In this document: in pieces, positions 38,600 through 50,240 of the stretch
Layout: each line of letters opens with the position of its first letter
Numbering within the stretch: the first letter of the stretch is position 1
Assembly (NCBI RefSeq): GCF_964275005.1
Contig: NC_092689.1
Coordinates: forward strand, 9,195,200 to 9,259,199
Length of the DNA stretch: 64,000 nucleotides
DNA from: Diadema setosum
Taxonomy: Eukaryota > Echinodermata > Echinoidea > Diadematoida > Diadematidae
Direction of reading: 5' to 3'
Program-made: the position numbers and the translations under genes
The notes under the pieces: model-generated
What the model was told of the DNA's origin: nothing
Database searches by the model: none
What the model saw: only the letters and a program-made list of their open reading frames with translations

Positions 38600-40843
38600 C
38601 AGATCGATCAACAGCGTTTCATTGGCATAGAGTAGTACAGATCTGGAGGTACAGTGTATATACTGCTACCATTTCTGTATGACTACAAAGCGCAACCGTT
38701 CCACCTGTATGTCTCTTTAATACTATTAACGCATTGATATTATTGAAATGAGTGCAACAACCACTCGTGATTTCTTTATTACGTGTAGAATCCTTTATCA
38801 CCGCATACAATTTCACTGCTCAATTTCTTTCGTGATGTATTGACGTTGATTTCTGTGACGGTTTCATCGTGCCGTAGACGGTTACTATGATTTCATCTTT
38901 TAATAAAAAATTGTAATATCCGTAACTATTACTCGTACTACTTTTGTGTAAGTTGCACAGGTTCTTTCACTTTAGTTTTTTTTTTTCTTTCAAAAGTAAC
39001 CATGGCGTTTGATTTTGGAATGGGGACCACAGCGATCATCTTTGTCGTGACATCAATCATGATGTACCATTTGGCCAGGTGCATTCGCATATTTATTCTC
39101 ATCAGCAAATTCCATGGGCCCCCTGCACTCCCGATTGTCGGCAATCTTCACAAGTTCCGTAATGATCCAAGAGGTCAGTCACCCTCCAGTGAAATTTCAG
39201 CGTTAAAGTTAATGGCAATGATTGATGTGTTGTTTGTTTTTTTAATTGATGTTATTTTTCGTTCTGAAATGGTTATTACATGTACAGTGAAGATGGATAA
39301 TGTAATTTTTTTTTTTTTTTTAGTGTGCACTACAACTTACCTTTTGATATCTTTTTCCTGACCCAATCTATTGCGCGCACGTTGTGTGAATCCCATTCTG
39401 TACGCATGAAAAGAAAGGTTATCGGCCGCTCACCTTGTCTGTTTGTTTCTTTGTTGTTGTTTTTTGTAAGTGCTATAGTGCTAAAAGTTTTATCATTCTG
39501 CTGTTGGATACATTTCTTTTGGTCGTCTTGTGTATCCACAAATATCATCCCATTGGAGAACAAAAGATAATATTAAATGGCATCACAAAACATTGCATAA
39601 CACCATGGCACATCAAGTGATCATGTTTTCCAATTATAACTGGTATTTCTCTATAAGGCATAATAGATGATGTAATGCGGTGGCAGATTTAAAGTTCATG
39701 TGTCCAGTTTGCAACCTAGAAAATAAGTTTTCTTTCATAAGCTGGTATGAAATAAGGTGTAAGTTTGTTCAGGCCTTTCGTCAGAATAACAAACAATAGA
39801 CAAAGATAAACAATGCTATAGGTTTCAAGGGAATCTAATGGTTCCCAAAAATATATATTGTGTATATAAGTATTCATTAAATGTTCTTGCCACAAAGAGG
39901 AGCTTATTCAGGAGTGACATGAGATTAGTGTTTGATTTCAATTTGAAAAATTTTCAGGTGTATTACCATAAGATTTCACACACACACGATATTGGTAAAC
40001 ACTATTCCTCAACCATGCAATATTTCGTGACGTTTGCAAAGGGGATACGCGACGTTAAATAACCGACAAGATTTCATTTTCCTGTACAAAATGATGACTT
40101 GATGTTTCTTTTTATGCATTATTTTCAACAAATTTGGAACCAAAAAAAAAAAAGCTGATTTAAACCTTTTTTTTTTTTTTGCTCGAGAAATTGGAAGATA
40201 TTATGATTTCATAATCTCTCCTGAAATCAGGTCACAACACAAAAATGTGTCACGAGTCTTATAACATCATTTATATACTACAAAATAAAAATTTAACATT
40301 GTTGAAAAGATAAGGATAGGAACAAGGAGAGAGACAGCAGTCTCCGCTTTAATGATTGAGTAGTGTTGAATGAGCATTTCTTACCCTATCAAGGAGTACT
40401 CGACTAACCTGAAAGCATGTTTCACTCACGTCACATCTACCACATGATGATTATGCACCTATCTGTACCAAATGCACAGCACACACGGCATTCAACAAAG
40501 ACTGCATGAACCAAAAAAGCTTGCCGACATCCGCAGCAGTGACGATGGCGCTATTGCAGGGAAACGAAAGAAAGTGGCTTTCTTGGATCTCCTTATCCAA
40601 ATGCACAGAGAGGACCCCAGCTTCACTCTGGCAGACATCCAGGAGGAAGTGGATACCTTCATGTTCGAGGTGTGAAGAGAAGAAGAGTTTTCTCATCGAC
40701 AAACTCACTTGTGTTTCAGTGACCAATAGATCCCCAGATATCAAATCGACTTTTCAACAATATCGAGGGTTTATGTTGACAGGATCATAATTTGTCTCTG
40801 CCTTCATCCCGTTGTTTTATGTGGGGGGGGGGGGGGAGGGGGG

Positions 40844-40980
40844 GGGCATTTCATCAAGCCTTTTGTTGGATTTATTTTTTTGGCCAAAATTTGCTCTCAG
40901 CCCACCAGATACAAGAATTTCAGTTTAAAACTGTTTGTCAGAAAAAAAAATCTGACAAAACGCTTGAAGAAATCCCCCCC
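40844..40980. mobile_element. MITE with GGGGCATTTC ends in intron 7 (copy B)
   Basis: Same element and position as 20618-20758 in copy A, flanked here by expanded poly-G and poly-C runs. Confidence 0.7.
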
Positions 40981-41129
40981 CCCCCCCCCCGCCCGACGTG
41001 CGTTCGTCAACATGTAGATTGTGCTCCAGGTCTCTCACAGTGATTTTTTATTTTCGACCATTCCTAAAAATATGTCGCCTGCTTCATGGCTGACGGAGTT
41101 TTCTGTACCTAAAATTTTGAAAGGCAGTA

Positions 41130-41711
41130 CAGTCAAACCTGCCTTAGCGGCCACCTGTCTATAGCGGCCACCTGTCTATAGCGGCCACTGAAAAATCCCC
41201 CGAGAGAAAAGCCCTGTTAAAGACCCTGTGTATAGCGGCCACCTGTCTAACGCGGCCAGCGGCCACAAATTTTGTTTCCCGCGGTAGATTTTAACCTGTC
41301 TATAGCGGCCACAGAGCCGGTAATTCAGCGTGTTTTTCTGACTTGTGGCCGTGCCAGACATTCATGGGCAACTTTCGGTGATCGCCACCGCTGCAATCGT
41401 CACTTATTCAGTCATAATAATGCACTAGTGTTAAGCTTTCTTCACGACTGTACAACATGCTACTATAATGTATATGCAACAATTCATGAACACCGGCATT
41501 GTTCAATGCATGAAACACACGTGTGCATACGGACGCATGTACATGTACACTAAGTACATAATACTTATGCGATGTATACAGCGATGATACATGTACATGC
41601 ATAGGCAATGCACACATATTATAGTTGGATAACCTGTCTATAGCGGCCACCTGTCTATAACGGCCACTTTTTTCGTTTCCCTTGGGTGGCCGCTATAGAC
41701 AGGCTTGACTG
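41130..41711. mobile_element. pogo/Tigger-like non-autonomous element, TA target duplication
   Basis: CAGTCAAACCTGCCTTAGCG on the left matches the reverse complement of the right end (CAGTCAAGCCTGTCTATAGCG) over about 26 bp with one indel, flanked by TA at 41128-41129 and 41712-41713. Subterminal TAGCGGCCACCTGTCTA units repeat at both ends. 582 bp, no transposase frame. The matching site in copy A (about 20,915) is empty, so insertion followed duplication. CAGT-type ends with a TA duplication fit the Tc1/mariner-pogo group. Confidence 0.85.
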
Positions 41712-43375
41712 TATTTACCATTTGCAGATGGAATGAAAACTAAGCTTTAGTGCTTCAAAATAGTTCTATGATGTAACATGTGAGTTTATCAGGAATGGAA
41801 ACATCCAATGTAAAAATAATAATCAGTATAATGTGAAGTATTGTTGAATATACAAAATGTAAAAAATGATTATGATATTGTTTCGGGAATGAACCGTATA
41901 CAGTATGGTTTATTGAGAAAAATAGTGATATCTCCTTATATTTGAAGCTTTATAGCAAAATTTTCCTATGGAAGAATGTTTTGTGATGCAACTTACCCAC
42001 ACATATGCATCAAATGTGATAACTCAAACATTTTTTTAACCCCTGATCTCCATGTTAAACATTACCTTTAATATGAATAAAATCACCAGAGTCTATGAAT
42101 GAACTCCAAACACAAAGAGAAAACATCTCTTTGTTTTAAATTCTGTTATAATTTTTCTATTCAAATCAGAAGTAGTTATTATGATAAAAAAAGCATGATG
42201 GTGATAGAACTAATCTAGAAATAGAACGGCATTGTGGTGTACGATTGTGGTGAAACGGAGACAACAGAATCCCCAACAAAACGGAGATAAATCTGATATG
42301 GATGAATACCTAATACAACGATAAACATATACTTTGCGAGATACCTAAAGAAATCATATCTGAATAAATGGATACGAATACGATCCATTGCATCTGTAAC
42401 ACAGGGCCTCGATACGACCGCTGCAGCTATCTCCTGGAGCCTTTACCTATTGGGTCTTCATCCAGATGTTCAGGAACGTCTACACGAGGAAATTGCCTCA
42501 GTCCTAGGTACGATTTTAGTTTGGTCAACTGCATAATCTCCTTCACAGGTTCCCAGTCTGTGTGTCCATTGAGTTCAGCCAAGATAAGGTTGTGCTGTAT
42601 ACAGCGAAGTCGCTTCTTTTTCGATGCATAACCCTCTGTATTTGGGATAACCCAAAGTATCAAGAGTCAGCATCTATAAACAAAAAGTGGATGTCTAAAG
42701 AAATTACTTAGCTCCCCGCGAAGAGCATGAGGGTAAAAATTCTTGTGATCTGGTCTGTGCACAAACAGCCCGAAAGACGGAGGAACGAAGGTGGACTCAG
42801 TATAATGCAGTTGTCACTTTATGGCTTCAGCAACCAGAAAAATGCGATCACACGTGATCACATAAAAAAAGAAAAAAAATTGTTTTCTCAATTGTGTGCC
42901 AATAAGCGACATGATATTAATCCACTAGTAAACAATTATTAATGTAACGCAATCGAATTTTAATCTAAAGGTGTGCATTCTATGCAATGCTCGTAACCTG
43001 ACTACTAGTAATTTGCAAAGATTGCGTCAAAGCGTGAGAGTAATCTAACTAACAGAAAATGCTGACTTTGGGTGTCGCGGATAGAAAAAATATTCTAACC
43101 ATTGCGTAAATATGATAGTTTGACGTATTGCGTATTCTGGACTTAGTTAAGGTTACCCCTATCATCATTTCAAATCTTCATATAGAACATTATGAATGTT
43201 TCTCCCTCCAGTCGTCATTATAATATTATAGTGTCACATGAATAAATTAGTGTAATTCATAGTCAGTCTAATTTTTGTTAAAATGAACCGTTTTGACATT
43301 ATGCTTTATAAAAAAAAATAAAAAAACTACACCTTTGCTACTTCCTCATAACAGTCAGCTAATGATACAAACCTT

Positions 43376-43489
43376 GGTCCCGTTTTATCAAAACATATAA
43401 TTGATTATGAATTTCCTTACCACACAGGCTGCCATAGACTTAACATAGAAACCAGCTAATCAATTATAACTCTTCATAAAACAGGGCCC
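43376..43489. mobile_element. Short MITE with GGTCCCGTTTTAT ends
   Basis: Left GGTCCCGTTTTATCAAAAC and right GTTATAA...ATAAAACAGGGCCC are inverted and include TATAATTGATTA / TAATCAATTATA. 114 bp. Not present at the matching place in copy A (about 22,575). Confidence 0.65.
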
Positions 43490-43561
43490 GGGTGCTTTTT
43501 ACACGAGAGGAGAAAATACGAGCCATGTATTTCCCGTGAGCAGGGTTAACATGGGTGTGCA

Positions 43562-43595
<34 letters not shown>

Positions 43596-45924
43596 TGTGT
43601 GTGCGTTGCATGTGCGTTTACATGCGTGTGTGTCAACAAACTGACGACTATATATCATGCTTCTACAGGGGACACATACCGTCACGTGACTACAGATGAC
43701 CTGCAAAAGCTCTCGTATTTGACTGGCGTAGTAAAGGAAACTCTTCGAGTCCTGCCGTCGGTACCAGCCATTGGCAGGACCCTTGACAGTTACATCATCC
43801 TTGGTGAGTGAAAACTGAAAGAGCTTTGGTGAATTGCATTTTCATGTAAACCGTCCCCCTCTTATTCCCCGGAAAAAGAAAATAACGTAATTGTGACAGT
43901 AAAGATGACGTAAACATCTGTTCTCAATCCAACAAAGAATAGATGATGTAAATATCTGTTTTCAATTCAACAAAGATCCGCTCCTTGTTACATCTATTTT
44001 CTCAAAGGAAAAGTTTTTCGAGCAAGGAAAGTGCGCTTCTTAAATTTCGCGATCGTGGCAAATACCAGCGATGAAGCCAGTGAACCACCGGTCAATGTTT
44101 GTTAATGTGAAACAGGGTTCGTGTCATAAGTTGGAATCAAGAAATACAGCAGACACATGATTTGAATTAGTCCGGGTACCATCAAATAGAATTTAAGAAA
44201 TGCCATCAATTCTGAACGCAGCTACAAAAATAAAACCATAAATGATGATTTTATATTACAGACTGAGATCAGAATGTCAGAATATCAGAATCAGAATATC
44301 ATTAACATTACACTTGATTTGCTAATGGAAAAAAAATGACAGGCAATGGCGTGCCGTAATATTGAATAATGTGCCACGAATATAAGTACGATGCTATGTG
44401 AAATATTGCCGATGTCGCAATTCGTAGAATGTATATCATTTTGATTTGCTTTCACTTATTCTACCCGCAAAACAGTAACAGTTGTGGATGTTGACATCTT
44501 ACTCCACCTTACAGATGGCAAGCTCGTACCGAAGGAAACAAGTATCATTTTGGGAATTTACGCCCTTCATCGCGACCCCGGACAATTTCCTGATCCCAAT
44601 AAGTTTGACCCCGATCGGTTTCTTGCGGACAACACTTTCAAGCGACATCCCTACGCCTACGTCCCATTTTCAGCTGGACCAAGAAACTGCATTGGTAGCT
44701 ATACATTTCACCAAATTCCAAATAATCTTTGTTTTCTTCAGTTCGTTGTCTGTTACACAAAATGCTTTTTTTTATTTCAGTATAGTTCTTGCAGTTCGTG
44801 TGAAAAAGAAAATTCTCATCGAGAATCTATAGAATATCGTTAGTGAACCCTCAGCAATGAATTTGGTCTTCCTGCAAACGCTTTAAAATTGAAAGAAACT
44901 GATCTACAGGATTGAATAACAGTTTTGATATGATGGGGAATTAATATCACAGTTCAAATAAGTGATGGTGATGTATGCTTGGATCCAGACCGTAATGACA
45001 TGCCTCTATTGTAGAAATTTAAGGCTAAAACAACACGCAGCAAAATAGGTGAAGTCTATATACTAGACTTTCTGACTACCGAGGATATGAATGTGCACAT
45101 GATGCGAGTTCTGCCAATATCGCCGACATTCATTGAAAATCGTGGAGCTTGCACTCAATCATTGCTGTTTCACTTATGTTCAAAACGTCGGAATACCACA
45201 CGGCATCACATTGTATATCGTGCAATATGTATTCAGCCATTATCTGTTTCAGTCATGCTCAAGATGTCGGAATACCACACGGCATCAACATTATGTTTGA
45301 TCATCCAAAATACAGGACAGAAATTTGCTATGATGGAAATAAAGGTCACCCTGGCCAATCTTCTACGGCGGTTCTCATTCCAATCACTGCAGACGATAGA
45401 AGAAATGAAGCCAGCAGGTCAACTGATCCTCAGCCCAGCGGAAGGCAAGATCCTCATGAAAGTGAGCAAAAAGGGAATGACGGAAGGTAGCTTGTGATCA
45501 CAGCTAGTAAAACCACAAAGAGTGCGTTTTTTTTTTTTTTTTTTTTGTTTTTTTTTGTTTTTTTTTTTACGATAACCATAACTGGTCTGCCATTAGGGTG
45601 AACGTGCGTGGTACACGTACATTGAGCAATGACCGAGAAATAGACACACACACAGTTCTTTTATAGATCAGTATGATCTTTCCAGGTCACTAGAAACAAT
45701 GTGAAAATATCTTTACCGTTCTTAACTTGTCATGACTAGCAAATCTTCAAATAAAAAGTGGATTGCTTTCAGTTGAATGCTGTTCCAACTCAGCATGATA
45801 TGAGTTCTGGATAAAATGTTGTCGAAATACTGGAATGGTCGAAATACTGGCATTGGTTTCTAACTAGGACTTTCGAAAAGATTTCCGAATATACAGTTAA
45901 CTTCGAAGCTGGGGTGTAGAGCCC

Positions 45925-46280
45925 ACTAATGTCAAAATCGCCCACTAATGTCAAAACGACCACTAATGTCATAACACGTCGACGACAAATGTCAAAACAA
46001 CCACTAATGTCATAACACGTCGACGACAAATGTCAAAACGACCACTAATGTCATAACACGTCGACGACAAATGTCAAAACGACCACTAATGTCATAACAC
46101 GTCGACGACAAATGTCAAAATCGGATCAACCACTAATGTCATAACGCGTCGACGACAAATGTCAAAATTTCCATTTTTACTGCAAATGTCATAACACGTC
46201 GACGACAAATGTCAAAATCGGATCAACCACTAATGTCATAACGCGTCGACGACAAATGTCAAAATTTCCAAATTTGCTGC
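45925..46280. repeat. 41-bp tandem satellite
   Basis: Unit of about 41 bp, ACCACTAATGTCATAACACG plus TCGACGACAAATGTCAAAAC and one more base. It repeats four to five times in a row, then in interrupted form to about 46,280. Each unit carries a GTCGAC palindrome. Individual phrases from it recur as linkers in the next array. Confidence 0.85.
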
Positions 46281-46299
46281 AAATATCATGACACGTCAT

Positions 46300-48235
46300 A
46301 AGGGTGGATCCAGGAATTCCATAAAGAGGATTCGCCTTTTCAAAAAGGCTGGCGCGACCCTCGCCCCCCCCCCCATTTTCTTTTTTTTTTTTCTTATTTC
46401 TGTTGTGTTGGCAAAATAGAGAGGGGGCACTAAAGGGGGGGGGGGGGGGTGCGCCCCCTCTCAATCCGCGATTGCGTCAACCACAAGTCAAAATCGGGGA
46501 TTAACCACTATTATGTAATAACACATGTCGACCACAAATGTCATAACGCGTCACAGGGGCGGATCCAGGAATTCCGTAAAGGAGGGGGGGGGGAGCCTTT
46601 ACGAAATCAAAGGCTGGCGTGACACTTCCCAACCTTCTTATTTTTTGTTTCTGATGTTTTAATCTAATAATAGTGAGGGTGCACATGCACCAGAGGGGAT
46701 GCGCCCCTCTCGATCCATCATTGCGTCAACCACAAATGGAAAAACTCATTGCTTGCATCCGGCCTACAGGGGCGGAGCCAGGAATTACGTAAAGGGGAGA
46801 GGCGCTGTTACAAAATCAAAGCCTGGTGCGACCCTCCCCCCTTTTCCTCTTTTTATTTCTGTTGTGCTGACAAAATAGAGACAGGGGGCGCTAAAGGGGG
46901 ATGCACCCCCCTCAATCTGCAATTGCGTCAACCACAAGTCAAAATCGGGAATTAACCTCAAACGCCATAACATGTCGACCAAAAATGCCACAACGCGTCA
47001 AAGGGGCATATCCAGGAATTCCGTAAAGGGGGGGGGGGGGGGCCTTTACAAAATCAAAGGCTGGCGCGACACCCCCCCCCCCCATTTCTTTTTTTTTTTC
47101 TGTTGTTTTAACCTAATAATTATATTGAGGGTGCGCCAGAGGGGGATGCGCCCCCTCTCGATCCATCATTGCGTCAACCACAAATAGAAAAACTCATTGC
47201 TCGCATTACAGCTAGGGCGGATCCAAGAATTCCGTAAAGGGGAGGGGCGCTTTTACAAAATCAAAGGCTGGCGCGACCCTCCCCCTTTTCCTCTTTTTAC
47301 TTCTGTTGTGCTGACAAAATAAAGAGAGGGGGCACTAAAGGGGGGTGCGCCTCCTCTAAATCCGCGATTGCGTCAACCGCAAATGTCAATATTGGATTAA
47401 CCACAAATGTCAGAACACGTCGACCACACCAAATGTTATAAAGCGACATAGAGGCGGATCCAGGAATTCCGTAAAGGGAGGGGGGGGGGGGGTCTTTACA
47501 AATCAAAGGTTGGCGCGACCCTCCTTTTCTTATTTTTGTTTCTGTTAATTGGTTTAACCTAACATAGTGAGGGTGCACCACACCAGAGGGGGAAGCGCCC
47601 CCTTTCGATCCATCATTGCGTCAACCACAAAAGGGAAAACTCATTGCTTGCATTACAGGGGCGGATCCGGGAATTTTGTAAAGGGGAAGCGTACGTCTTT
47701 ACAAAGTCAAAGCCTGGCGCGACTTTCCCCCTTCCCATTTTCTTCTTTTTATTTCTGTCGTGTTGACAAAATAAAGAGAGGGGCATTAAAGGGGGATGCG
47801 CCCCTTCCCACTGGGGCGGATCAAGGAATTACGAATAAAAGGGGAGGGGCGCTTTTACAAAATCAAAGGCTGGCGCGACCCTCCCCCTTTTCCTCTTTTT
47901 ATTTCTGTTGTGCTGACAAAATAAAGAGAGGGGGCACTAAAGAGGGGTGCGCCTCCTCTAAATCCGCGATTGTGTCAACCGCAAATGTCAATATTGGAGT
48001 AACCACAAATAATGTCATAGCACGTCGACCACAAATGTAATAACGTGTCACAGGGGCGGATTCAGGAATTTCGTGAAATGGGGGGGGGGGTGCTTTTACA
48101 AAATCAAAGGCTCTCGATCCATCATTGCGTCAACCACAAAAGGAAAAACTCATTGCTTGCATTACAGGGGCGGATCTAGGAATTCCGTAAAGGGGAGGTG
48201 ACAGGCGCCTTAAAAAAAAAAAAAAAAAATCAGGA
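46300..48235 (+). repeat. Array of GGCGGATCC-type monomers with higher-order period ~447 bp
   Basis: Ten monomers begin GGGGCGGATCCAGGAATTCC or close variants at about 46304, 46556, 46769, 47003, 47215, 47451, 47658, 47813, 48053 and 48167. Spacing alternates near 211 and 235 bp over the central part, giving a dimer of about 443-448 bp. Each monomer ends in a short AATAAAGAGAGGGGGC block. Linkers contain TTGCGTCAACCACAAA. Open frames in the array are repeat by-products. Confidence 0.8.
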
Positions 48236-48455
48236 CCCCCTACTTATTTTTTTACTTCAATTTCTTTAGGTTTTACAAATGTGAAAAAGGAAGCGGGCCC
48301 GATGCGCTCCCTCAGGGAAGGGGAGGGGGGAATTGGCACGGTGCCCCTTCCCCTTCACCGCGACCCCCAAAAAGGACCCAACACCTTAAGGGGGGATAGG
48401 GTGGGGATAGTGGTACCCCACGTCGGTTGATAAAAGTTATTAAGTTAGTATAGTA

Positions 48456-49001
48456 AGGGCTTTTTACACTTGTAAATTTTTGCTTAGCCCCGGACTATCG
48501 GTGGGGCTAAGGGGGGGCCTTAGCCCCACCGATAGTACGGGACTATCCTTAGCCCACTTTCTGTTTACACTCGTTTTTGCCAAAGTGGGCTAGCCCCACC
48601 GATAGTACGGTACTATCTGGCCCTGCAAAATAGCAGGGGTTAGCACCGCAATTGCGGTGCCAAGCAAGTGAGTGTAAACAGAACGAAAAAATAATCCTGG
48701 GCTAAGCGACGGAGACGAAGTGCGACCCTCACTGACCAATCAGAAACGAGGTAATCAAGTGCTGCCGGTGCGTGCGTGTACGTGTACAGTACACAGCGTA
48801 ATTATGAATATTCATGTGGTTTGGAAAGTCCGGGGCTAAGAAAGACGAGTGTAAAAAGGTCAGTTTTCTCCTTAGCCCCGGACAAGAGATAGTACGGGAC
48901 TAATTGGCGAGTGTAAAAAGCTGAAAAAATTGGTACGGGACTAACGATAGTCCTGGGTCAGAGAAAGTCCGGGGTTAAGAAACACAAGTGTAAAAAGCCC
49001 T
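48456..49001. mobile_element. TIR element with AGGGCTTTTTACACTTGT ends
   Basis: 18-bp perfect inverted ends, continuing as GCTTAGCCCCGGACTATC-like subterminal text in both orientations, with several CCACCGATAGTACGG units inside. 546 bp, flanked by GTA on both sides (candidate 3-bp target duplication, which would fit PIF/Harbinger). No coding frame. Confidence 0.75.
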
Positions 49002-49219
49002 GTAGATGACGCGAGCGAACTCAGATAATCAAGGTGTAATCACATGTATAATGTGATAGTGATGATTTATTTTCTGGAAATTTTGGGCTGGCCTGATCTG
49101 GCCCGCAGGTCGCCATATCTAACCAAGGGTTAATAAGATTAACACGGGCATTGGGGAATGGTTTCGAGAACAAGGAAGGCTGTATTTCACTGTACACTCT
49201 AGTCTCCTTTTATCCTTCT

Positions 49220-49445
49220 CCCTCTAATATATCTTCTTCTTCTTCTTCTTCTTCGTTTTCTTTCTTGTTTTCTTCTTCCTCCTCATTTTCTTCTTTAAGT
49301 TTTGGCTTTTAATTTCTTTTCCTCCTCCATTTCCTTCTTCATTCTTACCGTCTTCCTTGTTTCTTCTGTTACTTTTTTCCCTTCAGATTCTCCTCTTCCC
49401 CTCTCTTATACTTCTTCTACTGTACTCTAAGTTCCTAATCCTATT
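49220..49445. repeat. Pyrimidine-rich (CTT/TCC) tract
   Basis: About 220 bases almost entirely C and T on the plus strand, including (CTT)n. No other signal. Confidence 0.8.
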
Positions 49446-49489
49446 ATCCTCTCATATTTAAAGAAAAAAAAAGAAGTAAATTATGATCC

Positions 49490-49592
49490 AATGGCAGATC
49501 CAGAGGGGAATGACCGGGCGCGCCCCTTCTATTTTTTGTTAAAAAAACAGAAAGTCACCCCTCCTTGAGGAATTCCTGGGCACGCCTCTGTA
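49490..49592. mobile_element. Single short GGC(A/G)GATCC element
   Basis: CAATGGCAGATCCAGAGGGG at the left and GAGGAATTCCTGGGCACGCC at the right are inverted versions of the monomer ends in the array at 46.3-48.2 kb. About 100 bp. Confidence 0.5.
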
Positions 49593-49599
49593 TAATCAG

Positions 49600-49946
49600 C
49601 ATTGATACCATCCGTATGTCGATCGGTGGTTGCGCGTTGGTATTCGGGAAACGTGTGTACCTTTCTAGGTACGACTGTACTGTTAATTTCATACGCCTGG
49701 CACAATGCTAGCAATGCAGGCGCTAGGCGTCCTGGCCGCGCCGAGATCCTAAGCTACATGATGATAGGCACGCTTTTGCTCTAGAGAAACATGGTTGGTG
49801 CGAACGTCGTCACGTTTCTACCTCTTTTCGAAGTTTGTATCATTTAAAGGATGTTGTGGGCCTGTGATCGACATCGACGAGGAACACATGGTCAACGATA
49901 CTCGCTTCGGGAGTTGAGCTGTGAACACATTCCTAATTTCTACAGG
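49600..49946 (+). promoter_or_regulatory. CpG-richer block ending in a splice-donor-like site (possible promoter/5' exon)
   Basis: This block is visibly richer in CG dinucleotides than its AT-rich surroundings and ends ATTTCTACAG|GTAGG. It could be a promoter plus non-coding first exon of a plus-strand gene whose next exon may be 51803-51951. No TATA box or coding start is supported. Confidence 0.25.
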
Positions 49947-50039
49947 TAGGATTTTAATAGACATTTTGTAGTTTTAGTCTCTCACTACAACCAGCCCAAA
50001 GAAAGTCTAACGGTAACGTTAGACCTGTTAAGTAACAGT

Positions 50040-50240
50040 GAAGTCTAATTTGACTGATGTGATCTTTCTGTGTCTGGCCATTTTCCACCCATTTGTATCA
50101 TTTGTTTGGTCATAATTATGGACACGTTGAAATTACAAAAGTCTAGAGACATTTTCAAAGTAGACCTTGAAACGGTTCTAGCCGACATTGAAAATGTCTC
50201 CACTTTTACAGTGTTTGAGGGGCCAGACACATCACGCAGC
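50040..50240. repeat. Nested inverted repeat
   Basis: TGTGTCTGGCC / GGCCAGACACA form outer arms about 180 bp apart, and GAGACATTTTCAA / TTGAAAATGTCTC form inner arms. It is probably a MITE remnant; no target duplication is evident. Confidence 0.45.

Larger units (their letters stand above)
39002..45497 (+). pseudogene. CYP4 duplicate lacking exons 2-6 (truncated)
   Basis: Remaining exons, by match to copy A: 39002-39173 (exon 1), 40490-40669 (exon 7, three codons shorter), 42405-42507 (8), 43669-43803 (9), 44515-44694 (10), 45316-45497 (11, with a C-terminal extension). All six are open and mostly keep splice sites, but exon 7 has lost its acceptor and polypyrimidine tract. Exon 1 (ends phase 1) cannot join exon 7 (phase 0) in frame. 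The missing part includes B-, C- to H-helix regions, so a working P450 is not expected. KETLR and [10 protein letters not shown] survive. The I-helix GHDTT reads GLDTT. The absence of stop codons suggests recent loss, gene conversion from copy A, or some residual transcript. Confidence 0.9.
28190..45840. repeat. Segmental duplication, copy B (contains truncated CYP4)
   Basis: Collinear with 5,690-26,990. Relative to A it carries extra DNA at about 28,207-28,385 (MITE), 29,900-32,600, 32,960-33,273 (LINE tail), 35,162-38,543 (TIR element), 41,130-41,711 (Tigger-like) and 43,376-43,489 (MITE). It lacks the A-specific solo LTR, the 6.8 kb spanning CYP4 exons 2-6, and the foldback/palindrome block. 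Confidence 0.85.

Noticed and set aside
45925..46280. CRISPR array
   Set aside because: The units are contiguous, with no unique spacers, and the context is eukaryotic satellite DNA.
47567..48040. 157-residue open frame in the GGCGGATCC array
   Set aside because: It spans repeat monomers and repeats its own peptide text (SSFYFC, DKIKRG); a by-product of the array.
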